Shown here: one piece after another, positions 28,864 to 40,015 of the stretch | Position numbering within the stretch: the stretch's first letter is position 1 | Layout of the letters: each line of letters opens with the position of its first letter | From: an uncultured Calothrix sp. | GTDB taxonomy: Bacteria > Cyanobacteriota > Cyanobacteriia > Cyanobacteriales > Nostocaceae | DNA length: 64,000 bases | Assembly (NCBI GenBank): GCA_937973965.1 | Contig: CALJJQ010000005.1 | Coordinates: forward strand, 62,001-126,000 | Reading direction: 5' to 3' | Position numbers and translations under genes: made by a program | The notes under the pieces: generated by a model | What the model was told of the DNA's origin: nothing | What the model saw: the letters and a program-made list of their open reading frames with translations, nothing else | The model's database searches: none

Positions 28864-31656
28864 ATGCTAAACAAATTGTTGGGCGACCCCAACGCTCGTA
28901 AACTCAAAAAATACCAACCCTACATCGCTGAAATTAACCTCTTAGAGGAAGATATTCAAAGCCTAGATGACAATGCCCTCAAGGCGAAAACTGGGGAGTT
29001 TAAGGAAAGATTGAGTAAGGGGGAAACCCTCGATGATATTCTTCCGGAAGCCTTTGCCGTGGTTCGGGAAGCAGCTCGTCGTGTTTTGGGTTTGCGACAC
29101 TTTGATGTGCAGTTATTGGGAGGTGTGATTTTACACACCGGACAAATTGCCGAGATGAAAACTGGTGAGGGGAAAACCCTAGTGGCGACTTTACCGAGTT
29201 ATTTGAATGCGTTAACAGGTAAGGGAGTACATGTGATTACCGTCAACGATTACTTGGCTAGACGGGACGCGGAATGGATGGGACAAGTCCATCGGTTTTT
29301 GGGTTTGAGTGTGGGGTTAATTCAGGCGAATATGACTCCCCAGGAAAGAAGAAAGAATTACAATTGCGATATTACCTACGTTACCAACAGCGAAATTGGC
29401 TTTGATTATCTGCGTGATAATATGGCAACTTCGATGGCGGATGTGGTACAGCGTCCGTTCAACTACTGTGTGATTGACGAAGTTGATTCAATTTTGATAG
29501 ATGAAGCGCGCACACCCCTAATTATATCTGGACAGGTGGAACGTCCGACGGAAAAGTATCTCAAAGCGGCGCAAATTGCCTCCGCTCTCAGAAAAGATGA
29601 CCACTACGAAGTGGATGAGAAAGCGCGCAACGTCTTGCTCACCGACGAAGGGTTTGCCGAAGCCGAAAGATTATTGGAAGTCACAGATTTATTTGACCCG
29701 GAAGACCCTTGGGCCCATTTTATCTTTAATGCCATTAAAGCCAAAGAATTATTCCTCAAGGATGTAAATTATATTGTCCGTCAGGGAGAGGTGGTGATCG
29801 TCGATGAATTTACTGGACGGGTGTTACCGGGTCGGCGGTGGAGTGATGGATTACACCAAGCCATTGAAGCCAAGGAACGGGTAGAAATTCAACCAGAAAC
29901 CCAAACCCTGGCAACTATTACCTATCAAAACCTGTTTCTTTTGTATCCCAAATTAGGGGGAATGACGGGAACCGCCAAAACCGAGGAAGCGGAATTTGAA
30001 CGGATTTATAAACTAGAAGTAACCGTAATTCCGACCAACCGCACCCGTCGTCGTCAGGATTTATCCGATATGGTGTTCAAAACCGAAGCTGGTAAATGGC
30101 GAGCGATCGCCCGTGAATGTGCGGAAATGCACGAAGCTGGTCGTCCGGTATTGGTGGGTACAACCAGTGTGGAAAAATCTGAGTACCTGAGTCAGTTGTT
30201 GAAACAGCAGGGTATTCCCCATGAATTGCTGAATGCTCGTCCGGAAAACGTGGAACGGGAGGCGGAAATCATCGCTCAAGCGGGAAGGTCTGGGGCTGTA
30301 ACCATTGCAACAAATATGGCAGGTCGAGGTACGGATATTATTTTGGGTGGTAACTCCGAATACATGGCGCGGTTGAAATTGCGTGAGTATTTTATGCCAC
30401 GGATTGTCAAACCGGAAGATGAGGATGTTTTTGCTATTAATCGAGCGTCCGGAGCGCCTTCAGGTGGTAGTGGTGGACAGGGGTTTGCACCGGGACGGAA
30501 GGTGAAAACTTGGCGGGTATCTCCAGGAATTTACCCAACTAATATTTCCAAAGAAGCGGAAAATATGTTAAAGCAGGCGGTAGAATTTGCCGTACAGCAT
30601 TATGGGGAACGTAGCTTACCGGAATTAGAAGCGGAAGAAAAAGTAGCAGTTGCTGCGGAAAAAGCTCCTACGGACGACCCGGTGATTCAGCGTTTACGGG
30701 ATGCTTACAAGTTAGTTAAGCAAGAATATGAAGTTTTTACCTCCCGCGAACATGATCTGGTGGTAGAGCGGGGAGGTTTACATGTAATTGGTACGGAACG
30801 TCACGAATCGCGACGGGTGGATAACCAGTTGCGAGGACGAGCAGGAAGACAGGGAGACCCGGGAACAACGAGATTTTTCCTCAGTTTAGAAGATAACTTG
30901 ATGCGGATATTTGGTGGCGATCGCGTTGCTAAATTGATGGAAATGTTCCGGGTTGACGAGGATATGCCAATCGAATCGAAAATGCTCACCAACAGCTTAG
31001 AAGGAGCGCAGAAGAAGGTGGAAACCTACTACTACGACATCCGTAAGCAGGTGTTTGAGTATGACGAGGTGATGAATAATCAACGACGAGCGATTTATGC
31101 GGTGCGTAGACGGGTATTAGAAGGGGAGGATTTGAAGGAACTGGTAATTGACTATGCGGAACGCACAATGGACGATATTGTTAATTACTATATCAACCCC
31201 GATTTACCTTCGGAAGAATGGGAACTGGATAAGTTGGTGGAGAAAGTCAAAGAGTTCGTCTATTTACTAGCCGATTTGCAACCTGAACAACTCTACGACA
31301 TGTCCATGTCAGAAATTAAGGCATTTTTGCATGAACAGGTGCGCATTGCCTACGATATGAAGGAAGCACAGGTAGACCAAATTCAACCCGGGTTAATGCG
31401 ACAGGCTGAACGTTTCTTTATTTTGCAACGAATTGACACCCTATGGCGTGAACATTTGCAAGGTATGGACGCGTTACGGGAATCCGTTGGTTTGCGTGGA
31501 TATGGACAAAAAGACCCCCTAATTGAGTACAAAACCGAAGGATACGAGCTATTCCTGGATATGATGACAAATATTCGTCGCGATGTGGTTTACTCCTTGT
31601 TTATGTTCCAACCCCAACCACCCCAAGCTGCTGCACAGGCAACGGAGATGGTATAG
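28864..31656 (+). CDS. secA: Preprotein translocase ATPase SecA
   Basis: Motor of the Sec pathway, driving proteins through SecYEG in both cytoplasmic and thylakoid membranes. 930 residues. Walker A is [10 protein letters not shown] (about 98-107), Walker B is [13 protein letters not shown] (about 204-216), and the second motor domain has [15 protein letters not shown] and [11 protein letters not shown]. An insertion near residues 525-600 ([18 protein letters not shown] onward) is typical of cyanobacterial and plastid SecA. The C-terminal zinc-binding tail of enterobacterial SecA is absent: the protein ends [19 protein letters not shown] at 28864. Confidence 0.97.
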   Translation: MLNKLLGDPNARKLKKYQPYIAEINLLEEDIQSLDDNALKAKTGEFKERLSKGETLDDILPEAFAVVREAARRVLGLRHFDVQLLGGVILHTGQIAEMKTGEGKTLVATLPSYLNALTGKGVHVITVNDYLARRDAEWMGQVHRFLGLSVGLIQANMTPQERRKNYNCDITYVTNSEIGFDYLRDNMATSMADVVQRPFNYCVIDEVDSILIDEARTPLIISGQVERPTEKYLKAAQIASALRKDDHYEVDEKARNVLLTDEGFAEAERLLEVTDLFDPEDPWAHFIFNAIKAKELFLKDVNYIVRQGEVVIVDEFTGRVLPGRRWSDGLHQAIEAKERVEIQPETQTLATITYQNLFLLYPKLGGMTGTAKTEEAEFERIYKLEVTVIPTNRTRRRQDLSDMVFKTEAGKWRAIARECAEMHEAGRPVLVGTTSVEKSEYLSQLLKQQGIPHELLNARPENVEREAEIIAQAGRSGAVTIATNMAGRGTDIILGGNSEYMARLKLREYFMPRIVKPEDEDVFAINRASGAPSGGSGGQGFAPGRKVKTWRVSPGIYPTNISKEAENMLKQAVEFAVQHYGERSLPELEAEEKVAVAAEKAPTDDPVIQRLRDAYKLVKQEYEVFTSREHDLVVERGGLHVIGTERHESRRVDNQLRGRAGRQGDPGTTRFFLSLEDNLMRIFGGDRVAKLMEMFRVDEDMPIESKMLTNSLEGAQKKVETYYYDIRKQVFEYDEVMNNQRRAIYAVRRRVLEGEDLKELVIDYAERTMDDIVNYYINPDLPSEEWELDKLVEKVKEFVYLLADLQPEQLYDMSMSEIKAFLHEQVRIAYDMKEAQVDQIQPGLMRQAERFFILQRIDTLWREHLQGMDALRESVGLRGYGQKDPLIEYKTEGYELFLDMMTNIRRDVVYSLFMFQPQPPQAAAQATEMV

Positions 31657-31983
31657 TTTGGTATAGTTTCTGGATGGGGAGAGGTGTGGTAGACTGCACC
31701 CTATTGGTTTCTGGGTAGGTCTAATACTGACACTAGAACCTATGAAAGTGCTTTTCCCCTACTCCCTATTCACCACCCACCTAATTAGGGCTTGCTGAAA
31801 ATGGTAAAACTCTTATTTCACAAGGAGTTAAGGAGATTTTAGTCGTCAAAAGTGCTTTTCAAGTAGGTATGTAAGGCTTAAAAAACCTGGCATTTGTCAT
31901 TTTTTGGGTCTTGTGAAAAGTGGAATAGTTGGGTTAACACTATTCCCGACTCCCTGTTCCCTAGCCTCACGAAAAGACCCCAC

Positions 31984-33015
31984 CTAATTAGATGCTGGAA
32001 TGGGGATAATATCCGTGGTAAACTTTTGCTGATTACGCAAAATCGTCAACTGCGATCGCACTCCAATTTTATCCGGGGTCAGCATTTTTTGTAGTTCATC
32101 CATATTACGCACTGGTTTACGGTTAAAGCCGACAATTACATCCCCCTCCCTTAACCCTGCATTTGCTGCGGGACTTTTCGGTTCCACATACATGATAAAA
32201 ATCCCTGCATCACTGACTAATTCGTTGAACAACATGATTCGTCTGGACACTTGAACGTTTTGTCCACCAATGCCGATGTATGCCCGTTGGGTTTTACCAT
32301 GACGCATCAATGCAGGTATAATATTTTTGGCCGAATTTATGGGTATGGCAAAACAAATCCCCTGAGCTGCGATCGCCACTGCTGTATTAATCCCGATTAC
32401 CTCCCCCGTTGATGTCACCAAGGGTCCACCAGAATTCCCCGGATTCAAAGCTGCATCGGTTTGGATAATATTATCAATCAACTTACCGGAAGCGGAGCGA
32501 AATGACCGACCCACCGCACTAATTACCCCCGTCGTCACCGTCGTTTGAAACCCGTAGGGATGACCAATGGCGATCGCTAATTGCCCCACTTTGACAGCTT
32601 GGGAATCCCCTAACCGTGCTACAGTTAGGTTCTCCGCATGGATACGAATAATTGCTACATCCATATCCGGGTCGTCACCGACAAGTGATGCTGCATAGTT
32701 GCGACCATCTGCAAGCGTCACCTGAATTTGACTTGCTCCCTCGACAACATGGCTATTGGTCAAAATATAACCATCGGGTGTAAAAATAAATCCGGAACCA
32801 TTACCCTGGATTTCTCGACTAATAGGTGGAAAACTAGGACGATATCCTGGAATCCGACGTTTGACATCAATATTCACAACTGCTGGACTAACTGTTTCCA
32901 CAACACGAACAACAGCATGGGAATAAGCATCTAATAACTGTTCATCAGATTCAGAATTATGCTTCAAATTCATGGCAAAATTATTATGATTCAACATGCG
33001 TAGGTTTCTAAACAT
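31984..33015 (-). CDS. HhoA/DegQ-type trypsin-like serine protease with PDZ domain
   Basis: 343 residues. The catalytic triad is visible: His in LTNSHVVEG, Asp in DPDMDVAIIRI and Ser in LNPGNSGGPLV. One PDZ domain follows (about 245-330: SPAANAGLREGDVIVGFNRK). There is no obvious signal peptide; the start MFRNLRMLNHNN has AAAGGAAA 6 bases upstream of ATG 33015. It could be cytoplasmic or use a shorter, unrecognised start. Family members are envelope quality-control proteases, so the apparent lack of an export signal is notable. I cannot choose between HhoA, HhoB and HtrA. Confidence 0.9.
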   Translation of the reverse strand: MFRNLRMLNHNNFAMNLKHNSESDEQLLDAYSHAVVRVVETVSPAVVNIDVKRRIPGYRPSFPPISREIQGNGSGFIFTPDGYILTNSHVVEGASQIQVTLADGRNYAASLVGDDPDMDVAIIRIHAENLTVARLGDSQAVKVGQLAIAIGHPYGFQTTVTTGVISAVGRSFRSASGKLIDNIIQTDAALNPGNSGGPLVTSTGEVIGINTAVAIAAQGICFAIPINSAKNIIPALMRHGKTQRAYIGIGGQNVQVSRRIMLFNELVSDAGIFIMYVEPKSPAANAGLREGDVIVGFNRKPVRNMDELQKMLTPDKIGVRSQLTILRNQQKFTTDIIPIPASN

Positions 33016-34062
33016 GTTTGATTTCCTTTGCTCTCATCACCAAGTAGGATATTAATAGTTATACTTCACATGCTGATATATTTTTCTTTTGGTTTGTATG
33101 ACAGTTGATAGGTGACAGTATTAATCACCTGAATGAAAAGGTCACTTTTTGATGGTGTAAAGTATATACAAATTCCCTATTTGTAATTGAGAAATATCTT
33201 TGAGGAAAGTTTCTTAGTCATCTTACTGTTGCTGTAGCTATACTTTTGAAAATTTAACATTGGTATCATAAAGTCAGGATAAGAAAATATAGCAATCCAA
33301 TTTAAGTAGTGAAAAATATTGGTTTTGGCTGTACTCTACGGTAAATCTTCTCTTAGAGAAGTCGCGCTACGCGTGTCTAACGTCAACAGTCAACAACCCC
33401 ACATGTAAGATTTTACAAATCCTGCTCGGACTGCGATAATTTGATGGTTTTACTCCTAGTTTGTTCAAAACTCAGGATTTCAATATAGGTTATGGGTTAT
33501 TGATTGAGATTAATTGCACCAAATCCAAATTTACCTGATAAATATAGTTGCTTACAGTTAGTCAGTTACAGTTGAAATAACAGAAGAGTAGAGACGCGAT
33601 GTATCGCGTCTCTACTCAAAATCATCATGAAAAATTATTAACCAAACCGTAATGGGATTCCGATAATCAAGAATTTTCAGTTTTTAAAAACCCCATCACC
33701 AAACCATTAACAGTCAACAGTTAACAATCCTATTTTCCATTTTGTCATTCTCAAAACATTTATTTTATTTTTCAAAATTTGTAATCACCTTGAGAATAAA
33801 CCTTTAACTTTTCATTACAGCTATATTTTCAGTATATTCTGGGAGAAAAAAATGCGTTTTATGTATATTCAATTAAAAAGGTTAAGAAAAATAAAGATTC
33901 AGTCAACTTGATGAGAACTTGCGGAATCACCCTAAATACAAGGGAATTTATTAGCTAGGGCTAACAACTAGGGATAATCCCTAGGGGTGCAAAAAACAAA
34001 TATTGAGCAATGATGATTTTCAATTACTCAACACCCGATACTATCTATATCAATTTGCATAT
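33016..34062. other. Intergenic region with short repeats
   Basis: About 1 kb, divergent. It contains the GCTACGCG-type fragment near 33360, a perfect 13-bp hairpin GTAGAGACGCGAT / ATCGCGTCTCTAC at 33588-33615 (dispersed family), and AACAGTCAACAGTTAACA-type short tandem repeats near 33390 and 33705. No gene seen. Confidence 0.55.
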
Positions 34063-34509
34063 ATGTATAAAAAGTTGCTGGCTTTTGCAGCGATCGGTGC
34101 CATTAGTTTGCTATCTGTATCAGTTTCCGGCGATTTTGCAGAAGCGCTAACACAAAATCGCTTGTTAAACAACGTAGTGAAAGCACACAAATTAATTAAA
34201 TTAACCAATACCCAGCAGTCACCGTTACAGATAGATAACCTTCCAATTGACAGTACCGCCTACTATAGTCCAGAACTATGGCATACCTACCAAAGATTGC
34301 AATCACAACAGGAAGGTATACCCACCCGTAGTGCGATCGCAGTTTATGTCGGTGCTAAAACCTTGATTAAACAGCAACAAAACTCCCTTGTTCCCACAAG
34401 GATTAATCATCAAGGTACGAATAGTGACAAGCTTACTAAGGATATCATTATTTTTCTTCGCAAGCAAGGGTATTTAAAATATTTTGTCAGCAAGAATTAT
34501 CAATCATGA
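34063..34509 (+). CDS. Hypothetical secreted protein, 148 aa
   Basis: I take the ATG at 34063, which immediately gives a signal peptide (MYKKLLAFAAIGAISLLSVS, cleavage near AEA-LT). A TTG 60 bases upstream is also in frame but would place polar residues before it. The mature part is short, basic, and without cysteines or a known motif. No clear ribosome binding site. Unknown function. Confidence 0.5.
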   Translation: MYKKLLAFAAIGAISLLSVSVSGDFAEALTQNRLLNNVVKAHKLIKLTNTQQSPLQIDNLPIDSTAYYSPELWHTYQRLQSQQEGIPTRSAIAVYVGAKTLIKQQQNSLVPTRINHQGTNSDKLTKDIIIFLRKQGYLKYFVSKNYQS

Positions 34510-34755
34510 TTTTTCTCGACTCTTCAAACACCGATCAATCATGAAGTTGAAGAATCTACACTAGATATATAAGTTATTAGGCATTTAAATCCATCTCCAG
34601 ACATAAATTATTCCTGACTTTTGGTAGAGATATATTCTCTGATACAACATAAAGAAATGATAAAATGAATCAGATAAACACAGGAATATTCCCAAAAAAA
34701 TAGCAGATTCATCATCAATCATCGACACCAAAAGTATTTGGGGGATAATTTTTTC

Positions 34756-36504
34756 ATGCGTGGCATTCATCAGATTTATCAATATCTGAAAAAACTCAAT
34801 GGCAAAAAATTTATCTCAATCTGCTTGGGATTGATTTTATTTATCACCTTTTCAGTCTTTCCCAAATTACCAACATTCGCTCAAGTTGCTGACCAAATTC
34901 CCATCCGACTCCCCAGGGTCAACGACTTATTTTCCACCAATAACTCGAATATCCAAACTGCTCCAGTTTTTCTCGATGGTTATGAATTATTTACAGTCAC
35001 AGCATTAGCCCTAGAGACCCAAAATAACCTCACTACTGATTTAAAACCAGTGGCAAAAAGGGTACAAAAAATTGAGAATAATCTCATCCGTTTTGTGCAT
35101 CAGGATGAGCCAATCGATAATATACGGGTTACTTATAATCTGGATGAAGCTAGTAATTTACCAATTATTTATATTAATGACCAGTATTTAATGACAGTGA
35201 CAAATTTGGATGCCCAATTACAAGGAATGAACCAGCAAAGATGGGCATCAGAATTAACAAAGGTAATTGAAAATGCTTTAATCAGAGCCAAACAGGAACG
35301 ACAAGTACCATTTTTAATTAGACAGACTCTCAAGGCTTTATTAATTATTTTGATATCAACTATTTTTGTTTGCATCCTCAAATCAGTTAAACAGCGAATT
35401 TCTCGTCGCCAAGAACAGTTAGAATCGGAAATAGCCAAAGAAACTCAAGTATTATCCCAACAGGAAGCTGAAGCAGATGTTCATCTCATCTCGACAGAAA
35501 TTAAGGTGGTTAAAAAACAGCAAGGATACAATATCTACGATATCCAAAAACTGCTATTGGTATTAGGACAAATTGCTATAGTTGGCAGTAGTATTTTTCT
35601 TATCCTGGGTTTATTTCCCTACACTAGAGGATTACAACCTTTTATTTATTCAACTCCCTTAAAAGTTGTATTTATTGGTTTAGGTGTATATGTATTAATA
35701 AAAGTTGGTAATATTCTGATTGATAAATTATTGAACATTGTCAATAGCAGTTATCTGATTACACCCAGCAATTATCAAAGGCTATCACTCCGAATCACCA
35801 CCTTTTCCCAAGTTTTAAAAAGTGTAAATGCAGTGGTTTGGATTAGTGTGGGAATCTTGAGTGGATTGTCCCTATTTGGTGTGAATATTGTTCCCCTTCT
35901 AGCTGGTGCGGGAATTATTGGTTTAGTCATATCTTTTGCATCCCAAGGTTTAATTAAGGATATTATTAATGGTTCTTTTATTCTCCTAGAAGACCAGTAT
36001 GCTGTCGGTGATGTGATTGTGGTGGATAAGGTTGCGGGTTTTGTGGAAAATATGAATTTGCGCATTACCCAATTACGTGATAACGAAGGACGATTAATTA
36101 CAATTCCGAATAGTGCGATTTCCGTGGTGCAAAATCTTTCTAAGGACTGGTCACGGGTCGATTTAACTGTTGAAGTTGCATACGATACGGAACCCAACCA
36201 TGCATTGAGTGTAATTCATCGACTTGCAGAGGAGATGTTTCGGGATAAAATTTGGCAAGAAAAAATTCTCGAATTTCCCGAAGTTCTGGGAATTGATAAA
36301 ATCGATCACAAAGGAATGTTAATTCGGATTTGGATTAAAACCCAACCTTTGCAACAATGGGCTGTAGCGAGGGAATTTCGTCGTCGTCTGCGGATGGTGA
36401 TGCAGCAAGAAGGGATTAATATTGGTATTCCCCAAGGTGTCACTTGGTTACAGGAAAATTTGGGAATAGGTCGGTTGGAAAATGGTTATTTGTTGAGAAA
36501 ATAG
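34756..36504 (+). CDS. MscS-family mechanosensitive ion channel
   Basis: 582 residues from ATG 34756 (GGGGGA about 11 bases upstream). Signal peptide (about 24-42), a periplasmic domain (45-195), then four to five transmembrane helices. The pore and beta domain follow: AGAGIIGLVISFASQGLIKD (about 395-414), DQYAVGDVIVVDKVAGFVE and TIPNSAI. It opens under membrane tension to release solutes on osmotic downshock. The long N-terminal periplasmic region makes it a medium-size member, closer to YnaI/YbdG-like types than to minimal MscS. Confidence 0.9.
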   Translation: MRGIHQIYQYLKKLNGKKFISICLGLILFITFSVFPKLPTFAQVADQIPIRLPRVNDLFSTNNSNIQTAPVFLDGYELFTVTALALETQNNLTTDLKPVAKRVQKIENNLIRFVHQDEPIDNIRVTYNLDEASNLPIIYINDQYLMTVTNLDAQLQGMNQQRWASELTKVIENALIRAKQERQVPFLIRQTLKALLIILISTIFVCILKSVKQRISRRQEQLESEIAKETQVLSQQEAEADVHLISTEIKVVKKQQGYNIYDIQKLLLVLGQIAIVGSSIFLILGLFPYTRGLQPFIYSTPLKVVFIGLGVYVLIKVGNILIDKLLNIVNSSYLITPSNYQRLSLRITTFSQVLKSVNAVVWISVGILSGLSLFGVNIVPLLAGAGIIGLVISFASQGLIKDIINGSFILLEDQYAVGDVIVVDKVAGFVENMNLRITQLRDNEGRLITIPNSAISVVQNLSKDWSRVDLTVEVAYDTEPNHALSVIHRLAEEMFRDKIWQEKILEFPEVLGIDKIDHKGMLIRIWIKTQPLQQWAVAREFRRRLRMVMQQEGINIGIPQGVTWLQENLGIGRLENGYLLRK

Positions 36505-36671
36505 TATTTAGTATTATGGTGATGTGTTTCGCTTTGAGTTTGTTGACTGATGACTGTTGACCTCTAATACCGATATTTTCCTTTGGGTTTATTGACAGTT
36601 GACTTTTAGGGATTAACTATTGAAACGAAAACCTCAGTTTATCAACATTGAAAGTATACTTGATTATTCCG

Positions 36672-38447
36672 TCAATCACTACGTTGCCAAATTTTAATGG
36701 TTTTGTCGAGACTCGCACTTACAATCATTTCTCCAGATGTGGTAAATGTAAGGGCTGTGACAGTATGGCTGTGTCCACGAAATGTCGCGAGGTGTTCTCC
36801 TGTTTCTAAATGCCAAAGTCGCACTGTTCGATCTGCGCTACCACTGGCTATTAAATGTCCCCTAACTGGGGTATGATGGGAACTGGTAATAGGAGCGATC
36901 GCGATCGCGTGTATACTATCCTGATGTCCCGTTAGGGTGCGCACTAATTCCCCGGTAGCTAATTTCCATATCTTCATGTTTTGGTCTTGACCCCCACTCA
37001 CTAAATATTCTCCGTCGCTACTAACCGCTAGGACGCGAATATGATGGGTATAGGTCTGGATTTGTTGTCGGGGTTGGAGGGAAAATTGCTGCCAAACCTG
37101 TTCGGGGGAAGCTTCCCAAATTTGGATGTGGTGATGGGAACCTGTAATCAATTTATCTCCATTGCGGTTGAATGCTAAAGCTTGTACCCCCGTTCCCGAT
37201 AGGGATAACCTCCCTTCGATTTCCCGTTTACGTAAGTCCCAAAACAAGATGGTTCGGTCATCTCCACCGCTAACTAAAATACGTTGATTCGGTGTAAATG
37301 CCATACACCTGATGGTTTGCTGATGCTCATGTAAAATATCGACTAAATCACGTGCTCCCACATGCCAAATTTTAATCGTCGCATCCGCACTACCACTAAT
37401 TAGCATCCTGCCATCGGGGCTGAATGTCAAGCAATTTACCTCATCAAGCCATCCGGAATAACTCCACTGATATTCTGAAAGGGTGCAAATAAATTCTCCC
37501 CTGGTTAAATTCCACAGTTTAATTTCCCCCCTACTACCTGTAGCAAGAATGGATGGGGTTCCGTACACAGGGTTTTCTGGGGTAATTGCTAAACAGTTGA
37601 TACCCCGTGTATGTCCTGTCAAGGTTTGCCAACATTCCCAATCACCAATGAGGGATTGGAGGGGATGTTTAGTTACGCAAAGGGTTGGGGAGGAATTAAC
37701 TGGTGATTGCTGTTGGGTTTGTAACCATTTGATACACCAATTAAGTCCACCGGAGTAGAGTAATTCATTCAGTTGAATTGGTCGATTTGCTGTGTGTAAG
37801 TCTAGAAATTGGGAAATGACAAAGCCTAAGAAAATAACCTGTGGTTCATGGTTCGGTGGGGGATATAAACTAGTATGGAAAAAGAGAATAATTTGATGAT
37901 TTTTAATATCATCCTCACCAATTTGTGTAGAAAATTGTTCTGAGTCTAGTCCTCGGAAATCGCTGCTAGAATGGATTTCTATTTGTAAGTTGATGGCAGG
38001 ATTTGCAGTTAATTGATAGGAAAACTTCCGCTTTGAGAGCCAATTAGAGATGGGATGATAATTATCTGGGATTGTCAAATTATCATCACTATAATTATGC
38101 ACAGGATGAAACTGTTGCGGTTGTAAAAAATTTATTACTTGTTCGCTGATCTGTTCATAATAAAAATAGCTTTCTACTTGTTGTTCCCAAGTCAGAATTA
38201 GTTGACTTTCGGCGTTGATTTCTTGCGGTAAATCAGCTAAACTGCGGGTAAAATGGGCGACTGTCGTCATTGCTTTTTGCCGAGCATTATCCAACATTTC
38301 CAAAAACTGACCTTCTCGAAACTTCAACCGTTCTGCATGACAGCCAAAAACAGAAGCATCCAAGAAAATGGCTTCACGGGATTCGTTTTTCTTCACGCGT
38401 CGAAGAAAATCCTTCTGTTGCGATCGCAGTAAACTGATCCAATCCAT
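36672..38447 (-). CDS. WD40-repeat protein with unknown N-terminal domain
   Basis: 591 residues. The first 270 are an uncharacterised helical/mixed domain. From about 275 onward there are seven WD units ending in LWNL, IWHV, FWDL, IWEA, IWKL, LWHL and IWQR, enough for one complete seven-bladed propeller. Strand motifs such as SGSADATIKIW and SGGDDRTILFW are well kept. It is presumably a protein-interaction platform. No kinase, NTPase or peptidase domain is fused to it, unlike many cyanobacterial WD40 proteins. Confidence 0.85.
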   Translation of the reverse strand: MDWISLLRSQQKDFLRRVKKNESREAIFLDASVFGCHAERLKFREGQFLEMLDNARQKAMTTVAHFTRSLADLPQEINAESQLILTWEQQVESYFYYEQISEQVINFLQPQQFHPVHNYSDDNLTIPDNYHPISNWLSKRKFSYQLTANPAINLQIEIHSSSDFRGLDSEQFSTQIGEDDIKNHQIILFFHTSLYPPPNHEPQVIFLGFVISQFLDLHTANRPIQLNELLYSGGLNWCIKWLQTQQQSPVNSSPTLCVTKHPLQSLIGDWECWQTLTGHTRGINCLAITPENPVYGTPSILATGSRGEIKLWNLTRGEFICTLSEYQWSYSGWLDEVNCLTFSPDGRMLISGSADATIKIWHVGARDLVDILHEHQQTIRCMAFTPNQRILVSGGDDRTILFWDLRKREIEGRLSLSGTGVQALAFNRNGDKLITGSHHHIQIWEASPEQVWQQFSLQPRQQIQTYTHHIRVLAVSSDGEYLVSGGQDQNMKIWKLATGELVRTLTGHQDSIHAIAIAPITSSHHTPVRGHLIASGSADRTVRLWHLETGEHLATFRGHSHTVTALTFTTSGEMIVSASLDKTIKIWQRSD

Positions 38448-38904
38448 TTATAACCTATATATCCATCCCTACCTGTCAGTAAGTGAAAACAGAGAACTTG
38501 GTCAACATTCTGGGAAAATTTTACATCCGCAAATATTTTTTAATGGGTTTTACCGATTGATTCAACTAACCCTAAATTTCTGCCGACGATACACGATTTA
38601 AACAGAACATACCCAATAACCATTCTTGTCAATATCATGATTTTTCTCAAAAATACGTATTTGTTTATACATTTAACTTCATAGTGAATATTTATGATTC
38701 AGAGATAAAAATTTTATATGTAAATCTTACGATTCTTAATAGTATTAACTTTCCTTTCATCTTCCGTAAAAACTAGGAGGAAAGGAATTGTATGACATTT
38801 AAATGGGCATATAGTGAAGTAGTAATGACAGAATAAAAACTGGCATAAAATATATTTTTGATTTGCCAATATGTAGGGAGGACTCGACGGGTCGTCTCTA
38901 CGAA

Positions 38905-39801
38905 TTAAAACAATAAACCGATTTCCATCCCCAGAAGCAGAATAAAACCAATCCAGACATTTTGACTGAAAATACGGCCGTAGGTGGATGATGGAATTTC
39001 CGGTTGAGAAAGCTGATATATTTGCCAACTCCAACCACAAATAGCAACTAGAAAACCTAGCCAAAAGCCAAAATGTAAATGGGTGACAAATCCCAAAGCT
39101 GCTAGAAGGATAATAGTAGAAAGATAAAAACAAGCGATCGCTGCAACAACATACTCACCGAAAAACAGCGCACTGGAATTGACACCGATACGTCGATCAT
39201 CCTCGCGATCGCTCATCGCATATACGGTATCAAAACCCAAAGTCCACATTACCGTTGCTCCCCACAGCAACCATGTCGGTAAAGACAAACTGTGGGTGAC
39301 AGCACTCCAACTAATCAGAACCGCAAATCCCCACGCCAACGAAAGTACCAATTGGGGAACCGGGAATACCCGTTTCGCACCAGGGTACAGCAAAATTACC
39401 GGAACAGCTGCCACACACAGCCAAAAAGCCAACGGATTCGCCAAGGGATTCAAATAAAACGCCAATCCCGCAGCACAGAGCATCGCCACCACTAACACTA
39501 CTATACCCACCTGCACCGACAGCGATCGCGCTGCGAGGGGACGATTTTTGGTGCGCTCCACCTGGGGGTCAATATTGCGGTCCCACAGGTCATTGACAAC
39601 ACATCCAGCTGCACTTGTGGCCAGTGTACCAACAATAATTACTACCACTAACGGTAAAGGAGGCTTACCCATACTAGCCATGAATATAGCCCACAAAGCC
39701 GGAATCATCAAAATTAAGCGACCTGCTGGCTTATCCCAACGTAATAGACGGATAATCCGATTGATCACGGGTTCTTGCGGGGTTTCTGGCTGAGTCAACA
39801 T
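38905..39801 (-). CDS. ubiA: 4-hydroxybenzoate polyprenyltransferase (solanesyltransferase)
   Basis: Membrane prenyltransferase that attaches the polyprenyl tail in plastoquinone synthesis. 298 residues, eight to nine helices. The two Asp-rich motifs are present: NDLWDRNIDPQVERTKNRPL (first) and YAMSDREDDRRIGVNS (second). Start ATG 39801, divergent from ppx. Confidence 0.93.
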   Translation of the reverse strand: MLTQPETPQEPVINRIIRLLRWDKPAGRLILMIPALWAIFMASMGKPPLPLVVVIIVGTLATSAAGCVVNDLWDRNIDPQVERTKNRPLAARSLSVQVGIVVLVVAMLCAAGLAFYLNPLANPLAFWLCVAAVPVILLYPGAKRVFPVPQLVLSLAWGFAVLISWSAVTHSLSLPTWLLWGATVMWTLGFDTVYAMSDREDDRRIGVNSSALFFGEYVVAAIACFYLSTIILLAALGFVTHLHFGFWLGFLVAICGWSWQIYQLSQPEIPSSTYGRIFSQNVWIGFILLLGMEIGLLF

Positions 39802-40015
39802 AATCTAGAAAATGGTAATTGTAGGGATTAGGGGATGCAGGGGTAGCTTAATAATTATATATCTAAGGTATTTCTGTGTTATTAACCATTTTCCTTCCCT
39901 CCCTGATCCTGACTCCTATCTCCTTAATTATTTACACAACTTTACACATAAACAACAGCTTTTTTTGATATGTATAAAGTCACAGGAGAATGTAGTAACC
40001 AAGAGAACAACAACA